A stretch of DNA of 64,000 nucleotides. It comes from Gp6-AA40 sp036274155. Lineage in GTDB: Bacteria > Acidobacteriota > Vicinamibacteria > Vicinamibacterales > UBA2999. The number at the start of each line of letters is the position of its first letter. The stretch's first letter is position 1. The notes under the pieces were generated by a model. It searched no databases and was not told the DNA's origin. It saw only the letters and a program-made list of their open reading frames with translations. Of the stretch, positions 1 through 8,884 are shown piece after piece. The translations under genes and the position numbers were made by a program. The stretch lies in NCBI GenBank assembly GCA_036274155.1, contig DASUGH010000043.1, positions 46,068 to 110,067 on the forward strand, given 5' to 3'.

Positions 1-146
1 AGCTCCGGAACGGCATCCTGTTCGTTCGCGCAAAAGACGAGGCGTGGCGGCGCGAGGTCGAGCGGTCCGCAGCAGTCGTTCGCGCGCGGCTCGACTCTCT
101 GCTCGGCAAAGGCATCGTTCGAACAATCCGGGTGGAACCTCGATGA
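1..146 (+). CDS. DciA-like (DUF721) protein, C-terminal fragment
   Basis: The window opens inside a reading frame that runs from base 3 to a TGA at 144-146, giving 47 residues. The pattern (LRNGILFVRAKDEAWRREV, then an arginine-rich helix and GIVRTIRVEP) looks like the end of the DUF721/DciA family: a 'G-L-V-V-x-S-x-x-W-x-x-E-L' strand-helix unit followed by a final beta strand. Family members with the full domain help load the replicative helicase DnaB; others are uncharacterised. The N-terminus lies outside the window, so length and start cannot be judged. It ends 38 bases before the thiolase gene on the same strand. The assignment rests on a short stretch and is moderate. Confidence 0.5.
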   Translation, partial: LRNGILFVRAKDEAWRREVERSAAVVRARLDSLLGKGIVRTIRVEPR

Positions 147-184
147 CGGCGCCCTGCATGACCCGCTGCCGCTAAGATGAAGTC

Positions 185-1366
185 ATGCAGGAAGCAGTGA
201 TCGTCTCGGCGTGCCGGACGCCTACCGGGAAATTCCTCGGGACCCTGAAGGCCTTTTCCGCGACCGACCTCGGTGCCCTGGTCGTGCGGGAAGCCGTACG
301 CCGCGCCGGCATCGAAGCCGCCTCGGTCGACGAATGCATCATGGGCAACGTCGTGTCGGCCGGGCTCGGCCAGGCCCCGGCGCGTCAGGCGGCGCTCCGC
401 GGCGGCCTCGCCGACCATGTCGCAGCACTGACGATCAACAAGGTGTGCGGGTCGGGGCTGAAGGCGGTCATGCTGGCGGCGCAAGGCATCGCGACCGGCG
501 ACACCGAGATCGCCGTCGCTGGCGGCATGGAGTCGATGAGCAACGCCCCCTACCTGCTCGATCGCGTACGCGAAGGGCTGCGCATGGGAAACGGCCAGGT
601 GATCGATTCCATGATCCAGGACGGCCTCTGGTGCTCGTTCGAGCAGTGGCACATGGGACAGGCCGGTGAAGTGGTCGCCTGCGAATACGGTGTGTCGCGC
701 ACGGCACAGGACACGTTCGCGGTCGAGAGTCACCGGAAAGCGGCCGCGGCCACTGCAGAGGGACGTTTGGCGGCCGAAATCCTGCCGGTCGCGATTCCCC
801 AGAAGGGTCGTCCTGCGACGTCGTTCGAGCGTGACGAGTCGATTCGCGCCGACACCAGCCTCGAGGCGCTCGCAGCGCTGCGCCCGGCGTTCAAGAGCGA
901 CGGCACGGTCACGGCCGGCAACGCTCCACCCGTCAACGATGGTGCGGCAGCACTCGTGGTGATGGCCGCTCACCGCGCTGCGGCCCTCGGAGTCGAACCG
1001 TTGGCGCGAATCGTCGCGCAGGCCACGAGCGGCCTGCCGCCGAAGTTGATCCTGATGACGCCGGTCGAAGCGGTGCGACGTGTGGCGTCCAAGGCTGGCT
1101 GGAAGCTGGACGAGGTCGACCTGTTCGAGATCAACGAAGCCTTCTCGGTGCAGATCGTTGCGGTGCTGCAACAGCTCGCGATCGACCCGGCGAAGGTCAA
1201 CGTCAATGGCGGCGCCGTTGCACTCGGACACCCGATCGGCGCCAGCGGCGCACGAATCCTCACCACGCTGCTCTACGCCTTGAAGCAGCGCCGTCTCCGG
1301 CGCGGAATCGCCGCGCTGTGCCTGGGCGGCGGCAACGGAGTGGCGCTGGCCGTCGAGCGTGTCTGA
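185..1366 (+). CDS. Acetyl-CoA C-acetyltransferase (thiolase family)
   Basis: A 393-residue thiolase, the normal full length. It should condense two acetyl-CoA to acetoacetyl-CoA or run the reverse thiolysis in the cytoplasm. The N-terminal catalytic cysteine is in NKVCGSGLKAVM (about residue 89), the second-half histidine is in ALGHPIGASGAR (about 349), and the C-terminal cysteine is in CLGGGNGVAL (about 379). NEAF and GGVALGHP-type loops are present. The ATG at 185 opens directly on the conserved 'EAVIVSACRTPTGKF' strand, which fixes the start although the ribosome site is weak. It is alone between a DciA-like gene and recA, so the pathway (fatty acid degradation, ketogenesis or polyhydroxyalkanoate synthesis) cannot be read from context. 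Confidence 0.93.
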   Translation: MQEAVIVSACRTPTGKFLGTLKAFSATDLGALVVREAVRRAGIEAASVDECIMGNVVSAGLGQAPARQAALRGGLADHVAALTINKVCGSGLKAVMLAAQGIATGDTEIAVAGGMESMSNAPYLLDRVREGLRMGNGQVIDSMIQDGLWCSFEQWHMGQAGEVVACEYGVSRTAQDTFAVESHRKAAAATAEGRLAAEILPVAIPQKGRPATSFERDESIRADTSLEALAALRPAFKSDGTVTAGNAPPVNDGAAALVVMAAHRAAALGVEPLARIVAQATSGLPPKLILMTPVEAVRRVASKAGWKLDEVDLFEINEAFSVQIVAVLQQLAIDPAKVNVNGGAVALGHPIGASGARILTTLLYALKQRRLRRGIAALCLGGGNGVALAVERV

Positions 1367-1532
1367 TTCGCCTGAGGGACCCGGTCCGGCGGCCGTGGCA
1401 GAAACCGCACCGCCGAGCGGCCGCGGGGCGCGCCGATCCTGCACATGCCGCGCCTGGAGGCGAAAGTGGTCGCCGGGCAGTAACTCATTGACTGATAAGA
1501 GTGAGCGAGCCTGTTTCTCGCTTCGTTTCGGC

Positions 1533-1561
1533 TTGACTTTCGCTCGGCACGTCCTTAGGAT
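1533..1561 (+). promoter_or_regulatory. Predicted sigma70-type promoter upstream of recA
   Basis: TTGACT (1533-1538), a 17-base spacer, then TAGGAT (1556-1561). Hexamers and spacing are close to the bacterial vegetative consensus. Transcription would begin near 1568, about 280 bases before recA. I see no clear LexA operator overlapping it. Confidence 0.55.
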
Positions 1562-1710
1562 CAGCCCGGCTGTGACCTGCCCTGTCCCTCTACACCCGCA
1601 TACTCACGAACAACCTGGAACGCCGGGTGTGGTCGGGCACACGGGCGTCGGAAACCAGGCTGCCGCAACCGTTCGCTCCGGCCGCGTTCGCGCTTCAGCC
1701 GGTGCTGCTC

Positions 1711-1832
1711 GGTCCGTTATGCGGCTCGAAACGTGAACTCTGTACTCGTTGCCGCGGAAGCCGCAGAACGGACCAGGCGCGCGGAGCGCGCCCAGAAGAT
1801 ACTGGTTTGAGCCAGAGGCGCAGCGCCTCTGG
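1711..1832 (+). promoter_or_regulatory. Structured recA 5' leader (three consecutive hairpins)
   Basis: Three inverted repeats follow one another. GGTCCGTTATGCGG (1711-1724) pairs with CCGCAGAACGGACC (1761-1774) apart from one mismatch. GGCGCGC (1776-1782) pairs with GCGCGCC (1786-1792). CCAGAGGCGC (1812-1821) pairs with GCGCCTCTGG (1823-1832). The last hairpin ends 2 bases before the GAAGGAG ribosome site (1835-1841). None has a U-run, so they are not simple terminators. A role in translation or transcript stability is inference. Confidence 0.5.
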
Positions 1833-1846
1833 TCGAAGGAGACCGC

Positions 1847-2875
1847 ATGGCCCTCGATGATCTCAAGGAACGCACCAGAGCCCTCGACATTGCCGTCGGG
1901 CAGATCGAGAAACAGTTCGGCAAGGGCTCGATCATGCGCCTCGGACAGCGCAACCAGATTGCGCCAATCGAGGCGATCTCCACTGGCGCCATCAGTATCG
2001 ACTATGCGCTCGGCATCGGCGGTCTGCCGCGCGGCCGGGTCACCGAAATCTTCGGTCCCGAGTCGTCGGGAAAGACCACGCTGGCGCTGCAGGTGATCGC
2101 CGAGGCGCAGCGCGCCGGCGGCATGGCCGCGTTCGTCGATGCCGAGCATGCGCTCGACGCCCAGTACGCGCAGAAGCTCGGCGTCGATTTGGAGAATCTG
2201 CTCGTCTCACAGCCGGATCACGGCGAGCAGGCGCTCGAGATCGTCGAGGTGCTGGTGCGTTCCAACAGCATCGACGTCGTGGTCGTCGACTCGGTGGCGG
2301 CCCTCGTGCCGAAGGCCGAGATCGACGGCGAGATGGGCGAAGCGCAGATGGGGCTGCAGGCGAGGCTGATGTCGCAGGCGCTCCGCAAGCTGACCGGCAT
2401 CGTGTCGAAGTCGAAGACGACACTGATCTTCATCAACCAGTTGCGCGAGAAGATCGGCGTCATGTTCGGGAACCCCGAGACGACGACCGGCGGGCGGGCG
2501 CTGAAGTTCTACGCGTCAGTACGTATCGACATCCGCCGCATCGCCAGCATCAAGGACGGCGACCAGATCGTAGGCGGCAGGACGCGTGTCAAGGTCGTCA
2601 AGAACAAGGTCGCGCCACCGTTCCGCGAGGCCGAATTCGACGTGATGTACGGCGAAGGCATCTCACGCGAAGGCGACCTGCTCGACCTCGCCGTCGAGAA
2701 GCGGATCATCGAGAAGAGCGGGGCCTGGTTCGCCTATGGCGGCGAGCGTCTCGGACAGGGCCGGGAAAACGCGAAGCAGTTCCTCAAGGACAACGCCGAC
2801 GTGCGTCGGGCGATCGAGGAGCGGGTCCGCAAGGAGCTGGGTCTGGTGGGGGCTGCTGAAATCGCCGCGGTGTAA
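1847..2875 (+). CDS. recA: Recombinase RecA
   Basis: A 342-residue RecA, the ATP-dependent strand-exchange protein and SOS co-protease. The Walker A motif is GPESSGKTTLAL (about residues 67-78), Walker B is the VVVVDSVAALVPK strand (about 142), the MAW-equivalent loop L1 region is EMGEAQMGLQARLMSQ (about 160-175), and L2 is INQLREKIGVMFGNPETTTGG (split here: INQLREKIGV, then MFGNPETTTGG, about 198-218). The C-terminal domain is complete but has a short tail ending EIAAV, lacking the long acidic tail of enteric RecA. The ATG at 1847 has GAAGGAG six bases upstream. No recX follows. It sits behind an unusually long structured leader. Confidence 0.98.
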   Translation: MALDDLKERTRALDIAVGQIEKQFGKGSIMRLGQRNQIAPIEAISTGAISIDYALGIGGLPRGRVTEIFGPESSGKTTLALQVIAEAQRAGGMAAFVDAEHALDAQYAQKLGVDLENLLVSQPDHGEQALEIVEVLVRSNSIDVVVVDSVAALVPKAEIDGEMGEAQMGLQARLMSQALRKLTGIVSKSKTTLIFINQLREKIGVMFGNPETTTGGRALKFYASVRIDIRRIASIKDGDQIVGGRTRVKVVKNKVAPPFREAEFDVMYGEGISREGDLLDLAVEKRIIEKSGAWFAYGGERLGQGRENAKQFLKDNADVRRAIEERVRKELGLVGAAEIAAV

Positions 2876-3335
2876 GGCCGGTCAGTCAGCTCTTCGCTCG
2901 GTGTCGGGCGCCCAGTCGGGCGTCCGGCGCCGGCGCTTGGGGAAGCACGATACCTCTGAGAGCGCGTCTGGACCCGGATATCTGAACCTCTGCTGACCGC
3001 TGCGATCGGCTCGCCTTTCGGTTCTGGCCTTGTTCTGTGCCAGCCTGTTCACAAACCGGATAACTGTAGCCATCGACGCTCCCGTGGTGCGCTGTCCCCC
3101 AACAGCAGAGGCAAGAGCTCGGCCAGTACCGCGCCGCCCGAAATACTCGAAATACTGAGTGATTTCCTTGCGCAGCCACACGGATGCGTTTGGTCTGAAT
3201 ACAGTCGGGCTTGCGTATCAATACACTTCCACGACGCCGGTTGGCCTGCTCCACGCTCCGGCTGCCGGGAAACGGGTGAAAAAAGCCGCGTGATATACTC
3301 ACCAGCCTTTCACCTCTTTTTTGGGCGCCGTTCGA
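2876..3335. other. 460-base gap between recA and tRNA-Phe
   Basis: No supported gene. Both strands have short open frames, the longest being about 99 codons on the minus strand (2882-3181), but their composition is arginine-rich and unlike any family I recognise. Local A+T content is higher near 3040-3300. A TATACT hexamer at 3294-3299 could be the -10 box for the tRNA, without a matching -35. I see no T-tailed terminator after recA. Confidence 0.4.
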
Positions 3336-3411
3336 GGCCAGGTAGCTCAGTTGGTAGAGCATACGACTGAAAATCGTAGTGTCGGCGGTTCGATTCCGTC
3401 CCTGGCCACCA
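3336..3411 (+). tRNA. tRNA-Phe (anticodon GAA)
   Basis: A 76-base cloverleaf. The acceptor GGCCAGG pairs with CCTGGCC, the D-arm is GCTC-AGTTGGTA-GAGC, and the anticodon stem TACGA/TCGTA holds loop CTGAAAA with GAA at 3369-3371. The T-loop is GGTTCGATTCC-like and CCA is genome-encoded at 3409-3411. Confidence 0.97.
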
Positions 3412-3504
3412 CCTGACGCCCCCTTGCAGCGGTTCCCGCAGAGCTCTCATCCCGAGCGTGTGGTTTTGCCGGCCGGTCCGCTCAATGGAGCCGCCAGCGC
3501 GAGT

Positions 3505-3533
3505 TTGACCTGATCGGACGCGCGTCGTAACCT
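3505..3533 (+). promoter_or_regulatory. Predicted sigma70-type promoter for the foldase/S4 operon
   Basis: TTGACC (3505-3510), a 17-base spacer, then TAACCT (3528-3533). The start would be near 3540, leaving a leader of about 25 bases that carries GAGGAG (3551-3556) before the GTG at 3565. Confidence 0.5.
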
Positions 3534-3564
3534 GACCGGGTCACCGCTCCGAGGAGTAGTCATC

Positions 3565-4644
3565 GTGCGCCGAGTCATTCCGTTTCTCGCCCTCATCGCG
3601 GTCGTCGCCGGCTGCTCCAAGCAGGCGCCAGCGCCCAAAGAGGGCACCGAAGCCGCCAGCCCCGCGGCGTCAGCCACCCCCCTGGCCCCAGGCGATCCAC
3701 CGCCAGCCTCGGCGCTGCCGGGAGGCCCGACTGGACCGGCGGCGAAGCCGATTCCGGCGGAGCTGCCAGCAGTCATCGCCCGGGTGAACGGCGAGGACAT
3801 CAGCAAGTCCGACTTCGAAGTCGCCGTCCGCAACGTCGAGGCGCGTGCCGGCAGCCCGGTGCCGGCGAGCGAACGGGACCGCGTGTTTCATGGAGTCCTC
3901 GACGAGCTGATTGGCTACAAGCTGCTGCTGCAGGAATCCCGCGCCCGCAAGATGAGCGTGCCGGAAACCGACATCGACGCGCGGATGGTCGAAGTCAAGC
4001 GCCAGTTCCCCTCCGAAGACGCGTTTCAGAAAATGCTCGCCGAACGCAAGATCACGGTGCAGCAGGTGCGCTCGGAGATGAAGAGCGAGATGGTCGTGAA
4101 CCGTCTCATCGAAGCGGAGATCGCTTCAAAGATCGCCGTCGCTGGTGACGATGTCGCTTCCTTCTACAAACGCAATCCCAAGGAATTCGAGGTCCCGGAA
4201 CGAGTCCGCGCCAGCCACATCCTCATCGCGGTTCCGGCTGGCGCCGATGCGGCGACCAAGACGAACGCGCTCACCAAGGCGAGCAGTATCCTCAAGACCG
4301 TGCGCGGCGGCGGCGACTTCGCACTGCTCGCCCGCGAGAACTCGCAGGACCCGGGCAGCGCCGCCAACGGCGGCGATCTCGGCTTCTTCCAGCAGGGGCA
4401 GATGGTCGGTGCCTTCAACGACACGGCGTTCAAGCTTGGCAAGGGCGAGGTCAGCGACGTTGTCGAAACCGAATTCGGGTACCACATCATCAAGGTGACC
4501 GACAAACAGCCGAGTCGCGCGGTGACGCTCGACGAAGCGCGTCCGCAGATCGAGAAGTACCTGCAGGGGGTCAACAGGAAGAAGGCGACCGAGGCCTTCG
4601 TTCAGTCGCTGCGCGCCAAGGGGAAGATCGAGGTGTTCATCTGA
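3565..4644 (+). CDS. Parvulin-type peptidyl-prolyl isomerase lipoprotein (SurA/PpiC-like)
   Basis: 359 residues. A signal peptide ends in lipobox VVAGC (Cys about 17), so the mature protein should be a lipoprotein in the periplasm. A proline/alanine-rich linker follows, then a SurA-N-like helical chaperone domain (about 70-205, opening ARVNGEDISKSDFE), then a rotamase domain (about 212-310) with RASHILI, GGDLGFF and FGYHIIKV signatures. These proteins isomerise prolyl bonds and assist outer-membrane protein folding. The GTG start is chosen because GAGGAG lies 8 bases upstream and the signal peptide starts at once. The next gene starts one base after the stop, so the two are probably co-transcribed from the promoter at 3505. 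Confidence 0.92.
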   Translation: MRRVIPFLALIAVVAGCSKQAPAPKEGTEAASPAASATPLAPGDPPPASALPGGPTGPAAKPIPAELPAVIARVNGEDISKSDFEVAVRNVEARAGSPVPASERDRVFHGVLDELIGYKLLLQESRARKMSVPETDIDARMVEVKRQFPSEDAFQKMLAERKITVQQVRSEMKSEMVVNRLIEAEIASKIAVAGDDVASFYKRNPKEFEVPERVRASHILIAVPAGADAATKTNALTKASSILKTVRGGGDFALLARENSQDPGSAANGGDLGFFQQGQMVGAFNDTAFKLGKGEVSDVVETEFGYHIIKVTDKQPSRAVTLDEARPQIEKYLQGVNRKKATEAFVQSLRAKGKIEVFI

Positions 4645-4645
4645 C

Positions 4646-5047
4646 GTGACGGCCGGAAACGATGCCGCCGGCGCGATGCGCGTCGACGTGTGGCTCGACA
4701 TCGCCTGCCTGTTCAAGACGCGCTCGGAGGCAAAGCGCGCGTGCGAGGGCGGCAAGGTCGACGTCAACGGCGAGCACGCCCGGCCCAACCGGCTCGTCCG
4801 CGAGGGCGACCGCCTGCGAATCAGCCGTGGCTTCGGGCGCTATCAGGACGTCGTCGTCCGCATCCTCATCGATCAGCACGTGAAGAAGTCGGAGGCCAGG
4901 GCGCTCTACGACGACGTGACACCGGTACCGACGCCAGCGGAGATCGAGATGCGCCGGATGGAGCGGACGTATCGGGCTGCGGCTCAGGCGGCCGGCACTC
5001 CCGATCGGAGACGGCGACGCGAGATCCGGCGTCTCAAGGGACTGTAA
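4646..5047 (+). CDS. S4-domain RNA-binding protein (Hsp15-like)
   Basis: 133 residues with an S4 fold at about 11-75 (RVDVWLDIACLFKTRSEAKR, then GGKVDVNGEH and VREGDRLRIS), followed by a basic, arginine-rich tail (RRRRREIRRLKGL). This matches the Hsp15/HslR group, which binds stalled 50S subunits that carry nascent chains. It starts at GTG one base after the foldase stop, so translational coupling is likely. Pairing a periplasmic foldase with a ribosome-rescue-type protein suggests a protein-quality theme, but that is inference. The exact RNA target cannot be read from sequence. Confidence 0.82.
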   Translation: MTAGNDAAGAMRVDVWLDIACLFKTRSEAKRACEGGKVDVNGEHARPNRLVREGDRLRISRGFGRYQDVVVRILIDQHVKKSEARALYDDVTPVPTPAEIEMRRMERTYRAAAQAAGTPDRRRRREIRRLKGL

Positions 5048-5083
5048 CGGCTGCCCACGTAGTTGCCAACGTAGGATGCGCTT

Positions 5084-6103
5084 GTGCCGCGGAATCAGGA
5101 AGTCATCCGTCAGTGGCGGGTACTGCACCTGTTGGAGTCGTCACGCCACGGCGCTTCGATAGACGCGCTGGCATCTGAGCTCGACGTCACGACACGGACA
5201 ATCCGCCGCGATCTCGCCGCGCTTCAGGAAGCGGGCTTCCCGCTGTACGACGAGCGTGACGACGATGGTCACGTTCGATGGCTGCTCGAGGGGCAGGCGC
5301 TCAAGGGGCTCGAAGCCGGGTTCACCCTGTCGGAGCTGTGTGCGCTGTACCTCAGCCGGCACCTGCTGGAGTCGGTGACCGGTACTCCCTTTCAGCGCGA
5401 CCTGATGCAGGCGTTCGCGCGGCTCGAGAAGATGCTGTCGCCGCGCATGCGCCAGTTCCTCGACCGGCTGCCCTCGGTGCTCGCCGCCAAGCCCGGACCG
5501 CGCGTCCGCGGCGGCGAGTCGGCCGAGCTGCTCGTGGCACGGCTCCTCGAAGCGACACTCCATTTCCGATCCGCTCGCATGCGCTACCACTCGGTCTCGA
5601 GCGGGCGTGACAAGGATTATCTGGTCCACCCGTATCGCCTCCTGTTCGCACAAGGGGGGATGTACCTGCTGGCGTATGTTCCCGAATACGGAAACGTGCG
5701 CACCTTCGCCATCGATCGGATTGCATCGGTGTCGCTCGAAAAGGAGACGTTCACACCGAAGCCGCACATCGCCGAGGACGTGTTTGCCAACTCGCTCGGC
5801 GTGAACACCGGACCGGCGGCGCCGGTGGAGATCGTCTTCGATCGGCGAGTCGCGCCGTACGTTCGCGCCCGGGTCTGGCATGCGTCCCAGCGCGTGCGCG
5901 ACGAAGCCGACGGCGGAGTCACGCTGTCGATGGATGTCTGTCACGACTGGGCTCTCAGAAGCTGGATTCTGAGCTGGGGACCGTTTGCGCAGGTGGTGAC
6001 GCCGCCCGCTCTGGCCGCCGACGTTCGTGCGGACCTGGAGTCGGCGGCGGGACGGTATGAGGACGGGCCGGCGCCGCGCCGCGCACGCGCAGGCCGGACC
6101 TGA
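5084..6103 (+). CDS. WYL-domain transcriptional regulator with DeoR-type HTH
   Basis: 339 residues. An N-terminal winged helix-turn-helix (about 8-62; SIDALASELDVTTRTIRRDL) is followed by a WYL domain (about 140-225; LVHPYRLLFAQGGMYLLAYV, then RTFAIDRIASV) and a WCX-type C-terminal domain (about 240-325). WYL proteins sense ligands, often nucleic-acid-derived, and regulate DNA-damage, phage-defence or metabolic genes. GTG is used as start because it opens directly on the HTH. It is 36 bases after the S4 gene and 12 bases before the UPF0182 gene, so it may regulate its own transcription unit. No defence genes lie nearby. Confidence 0.88.
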   Translation: MPRNQEVIRQWRVLHLLESSRHGASIDALASELDVTTRTIRRDLAALQEAGFPLYDERDDDGHVRWLLEGQALKGLEAGFTLSELCALYLSRHLLESVTGTPFQRDLMQAFARLEKMLSPRMRQFLDRLPSVLAAKPGPRVRGGESAELLVARLLEATLHFRSARMRYHSVSSGRDKDYLVHPYRLLFAQGGMYLLAYVPEYGNVRTFAIDRIASVSLEKETFTPKPHIAEDVFANSLGVNTGPAAPVEIVFDRRVAPYVRARVWHASQRVRDEADGGVTLSMDVCHDWALRSWILSWGPFAQVVTPPALAADVRADLESAAGRYEDGPAPRRARAGRT

Positions 6104-6115
6104 GTCGAGCCGAAC

Positions 6116-8863
6116 ATGCTTCGAATCTTCTCGCCTTTCGCCATGCTCGCCGGCGTGATCCTGCTGCTGCTGGTCACGCCGACGATCGTCGGGTTCTACA
6201 CGGACTGGCTCTGGTTCGGCGAAGTCGGATATCAGCCCGTCTTCACGACGATGCTGCGTGCTCAGGCACTGCTGTTCCTGACTGCGTTCGTCGTGGCATT
6301 CGCCTGGCTGGCCTTCAACGTTCAGGTCGCCCTGCGGTCGATGCGCCACTCCAGGCTGGTCATCACGACGCGCGATGGCATCGAGCTCAGGCTCCCTGGT
6401 CCGCAGCAGTTGCGATCGCTCGTGCTGGTCGTCGCCATGCTCCTCGCCGTCGTGGTGGGACTGTGGGCATCGCGCGAGTGGGAAACATGGCTTCTCTGGC
6501 GATACGCCGTCCCGTTCGGCCAGGCGGATCCGATCCTCGGCTACGACGTCGGCTTCTTCGTCTATTCGCTTCCCTTTCTGCAGTTCGTCCGCGGTCTGCT
6601 TCAAGCGCTCGTCGTCCTGGCCGCGCTGGGCTCCGGCGCGATCTACCTGTTGACCGGCAACCTGACGTCCGGCCTGCGGATGACATTCTCCATGTCGCCG
6701 CTGGCACGAAAGCATCTTTCGCTGCTGGCGGCAGCGTTTCTCCTGCTGCTGGCATTCGGCGCCTGGATCGGGCGGGCGGAGTACCTCGTCCAGGCATCAG
6801 CCCACATCCATGGGGCCAGCTACGCCGACGTGCACGCGCGGATGCCGATGGCGCTGGTGCTGACCGCGGCGGCGGTGATGGGCGCCGCGCTCGCCGCCTT
6901 GCACGCGACGACGGCGCGCCGCTGGCCGCTGCCGGCGGCCTTCGCGCTTTACGTGGCGGTCGCCGCCGCCGGTCAGATCTACGGCAACGTGCTGCAGCGC
7001 CTGGTGGTGTCGCCGAACGAGCAGGCGCTCGAGACGCCGTTCATCCGGCACAACATCGACGCCACGCGGCGCGCGTTCGGCCTGGACGGAATCGAGGAAC
7101 GCCAGATATCAGGAGACGAGCAGCTCACGCGCGACGACATCGCACGCAACGCCGACACGCTGCAGAACGTACGGCTGTGGGATCACGATCCGCTCCTCGA
7201 CACATTCGGACAACTGCAGGTCATCCGCACGTACTACGACTTCGAGCACGTCGACAACGATCGCTACCGGATCGACGGCACACTGCGGCAGGTGATGCTC
7301 TCGGCCCGGGAGCTCAATACGATGGCGCTGCCGAACAAGACCTGGATCAACGAGCGGCTGACGTTCACGCACGGCTTCGGGTTGACGCTCGGGCCGGTGA
7401 ATCAGGTCACCGACCAGGGTCTGCCGGTGCTCTTCGTCAAGGACATTCCGCCGCAGACGGTTCCCGACCTCAAGATCGATGAGCCGAGCATCTACTTTGG
7501 CGAGCTCTCGAACGACTACGTCATCGTCCGCACGCGCACCGAAGAACATCACTACCCCAGGGGCGACAAGCCGGTGCTGACGAAATACGCCGGTTCCGGC
7601 GGCGTGCCGATCGGCTCGCTCTGGCGGAAGCTGCTCTTCGCGGCCAGGTTCGGCTCCTATCAGATCCTGCTGAGCAACGACATCGGGCCCGAGAGCCGGA
7701 TCCTGTTCAATCGGCGGATCGCTCAACGGATCAACGCGGTGGCGCCGTTTCTGGGCCTCGACCCCGATCCGTACCTGGTATTGGCGGACGGCAGGCTCTT
7801 CTGGCTCCACGATGCCTACACCACCTCCCGCCTGTATCCGTACTCGAGCCCGTCGCCCACGGCCCGCGTGAACTACATCCGCAACGCGGTCAAATTCGTG
7901 ATCGACGCCTACAACGGCACCATGACGGCGTATCTTGCGGACGAACGCGACCCGATCGCGCGCACCTACGCGCGCGCGTTCCCGGGTTTGTTCAAACCGC
8001 TCTCATCGATGCCGCCGGCCATCCGCGCGCACGTCCGGTATCCGGAGGGCATCTTCGGCGTGCAGGCGGAACGGTACGCCACCTATCACATGACCGAGCC
8101 CTCGGTGTATTACAACCGCGAGGATCTCTGGCAGATCCCTGCTGCCGATCAGCCGACGGCCGGTCGCGCCGCTGCGATGGAACCGTACTACACGATCATG
8201 CGGCTGCCGGGGGAACGCGAGGCGGAGTTCATCCAGATGCTCCCCTTCACGCCCGCGAGCCGCGAGAACCTCGCTGCGTGGCTGGTGGCGCGAAGCGACG
8301 GCGAGCACTATGGCCGTCTGAGCGCGTTCGAGTTCCCGAAGCAGAAGACCGTCTACGGGCCGCGGCAGATGATCGCCCGTATCAGCCAGGATCAGACGAT
8401 CTCGCCGCAGATCACCCTCTGGAACCAGCAGGGCTCGCAGGTGATCTGGGGCACGCTGATGGTGATTCCGGTCGAGGAATCGCTGATCTACGTGCGTCCG
8501 CTGTACCTCCGCGCCTCGGGAGGACGCATCCCCGAGCTGACCCGCGTTGTCGTCGCCTACCAGGACGACATCGTCATGGAGCGGACGCTGGACGACGCGG
8601 TGGCGCGTCTCTTTGGCGGTCCGTCGCGTTCAAGGCCGTCAGGTGAGGAGCAGACGCGATCGCGCGATACGGCATCACCGCCGATCGAAGCGCCTGCCGG
8701 CGGCGAGCTCGGCCAGCTGGCCGCCGAGGCGCGCGCCCACTACGAGCGAGCCGTTCAGGCGCAACGGGCCGGCGATTGGGCCAAGTACGGAGAGGAGATC
8801 ACCCTGCTCGGCCAGACGCTCGAGCGCATGCAGCGGCCTGGCGGCCAGTCGCCAAAACGCTGA
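6116..8863 (+). CDS. UPF0182 family integral membrane protein
   Basis: 915 residues, the usual length of the UPF0182 (DUF3.. COG1615) family. The first 300 residues hold about seven hydrophobic segments, beginning with FAMLAGVILLLLVTPTIVGF, and FYTDWLWFGEVGY is the typical family opening. The remainder is a large soluble, probably extracytoplasmic domain with family motifs such as LWDHDPLLDTFGQLQ, TWINERLTFTHGFG and YPEGIFGVQAERY. The C-terminal 60 residues are charged and predicted helical. Its function is not known. It follows the WYL regulator by 12 bases and converges on the debranching enzyme gene. Confidence 0.9.
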   Translation: MLRIFSPFAMLAGVILLLLVTPTIVGFYTDWLWFGEVGYQPVFTTMLRAQALLFLTAFVVAFAWLAFNVQVALRSMRHSRLVITTRDGIELRLPGPQQLRSLVLVVAMLLAVVVGLWASREWETWLLWRYAVPFGQADPILGYDVGFFVYSLPFLQFVRGLLQALVVLAALGSGAIYLLTGNLTSGLRMTFSMSPLARKHLSLLAAAFLLLLAFGAWIGRAEYLVQASAHIHGASYADVHARMPMALVLTAAAVMGAALAALHATTARRWPLPAAFALYVAVAAAGQIYGNVLQRLVVSPNEQALETPFIRHNIDATRRAFGLDGIEERQISGDEQLTRDDIARNADTLQNVRLWDHDPLLDTFGQLQVIRTYYDFEHVDNDRYRIDGTLRQVMLSARELNTMALPNKTWINERLTFTHGFGLTLGPVNQVTDQGLPVLFVKDIPPQTVPDLKIDEPSIYFGELSNDYVIVRTRTEEHHYPRGDKPVLTKYAGSGGVPIGSLWRKLLFAARFGSYQILLSNDIGPESRILFNRRIAQRINAVAPFLGLDPDPYLVLADGRLFWLHDAYTTSRLYPYSSPSPTARVNYIRNAVKFVIDAYNGTMTAYLADERDPIARTYARAFPGLFKPLSSMPPAIRAHVRYPEGIFGVQAERYATYHMTEPSVYYNREDLWQIPAADQPTAGRAAAMEPYYTIMRLPGEREAEFIQMLPFTPASRENLAAWLVARSDGEHYGRLSAFEFPKQKTVYGPRQMIARISQDQTISPQITLWNQQGSQVIWGTLMVIPVEESLIYVRPLYLRASGGRIPELTRVVVAYQDDIVMERTLDDAVARLFGGPSRSRPSGEEQTRSRDTASPPIEAPAGGELGQLAAEARAHYERAVQAQRAGDWAKYGEEITLLGQTLERMQRPGGQSPKR

Positions 8864-8884
8864 TTGGCGGCGTCGTTCGAGCGT

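Larger units (their letters stand above)
1367..1846 (+). other. 480-base gap upstream of recA: promoter and structured leader
   Basis: No convincing protein is encoded. A short open frame across 1359-1736 has cysteine/arginine-rich, protein-unlike composition. The gap contains a good sigma70-type promoter (1533-1561) and a series of stable inverted repeats (1711-1832) ending just before the recA ribosome-binding site. This implies a recA leader of about 280 bases. Confidence 0.6.

Noticed and set aside
1359..1736. Open frame of about 125 codons upstream of recA
   Set aside because: Composition is unlike protein, it spans the predicted promoter and part of the structured leader, and it has no ribosome site.
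1600..1760. Possible LexA box before recA (GAAC/GTTC half-sites)
   Set aside because: Half-sites are present but none has the spacing of known LexA operators (GAAC-N4-GTTC or GTTC-N7-GTTC).
2882..3362. Minus-strand open frames between recA and tRNA-Phe
   Set aside because: One runs through the tRNA; none resembles a family or has a ribosome site.
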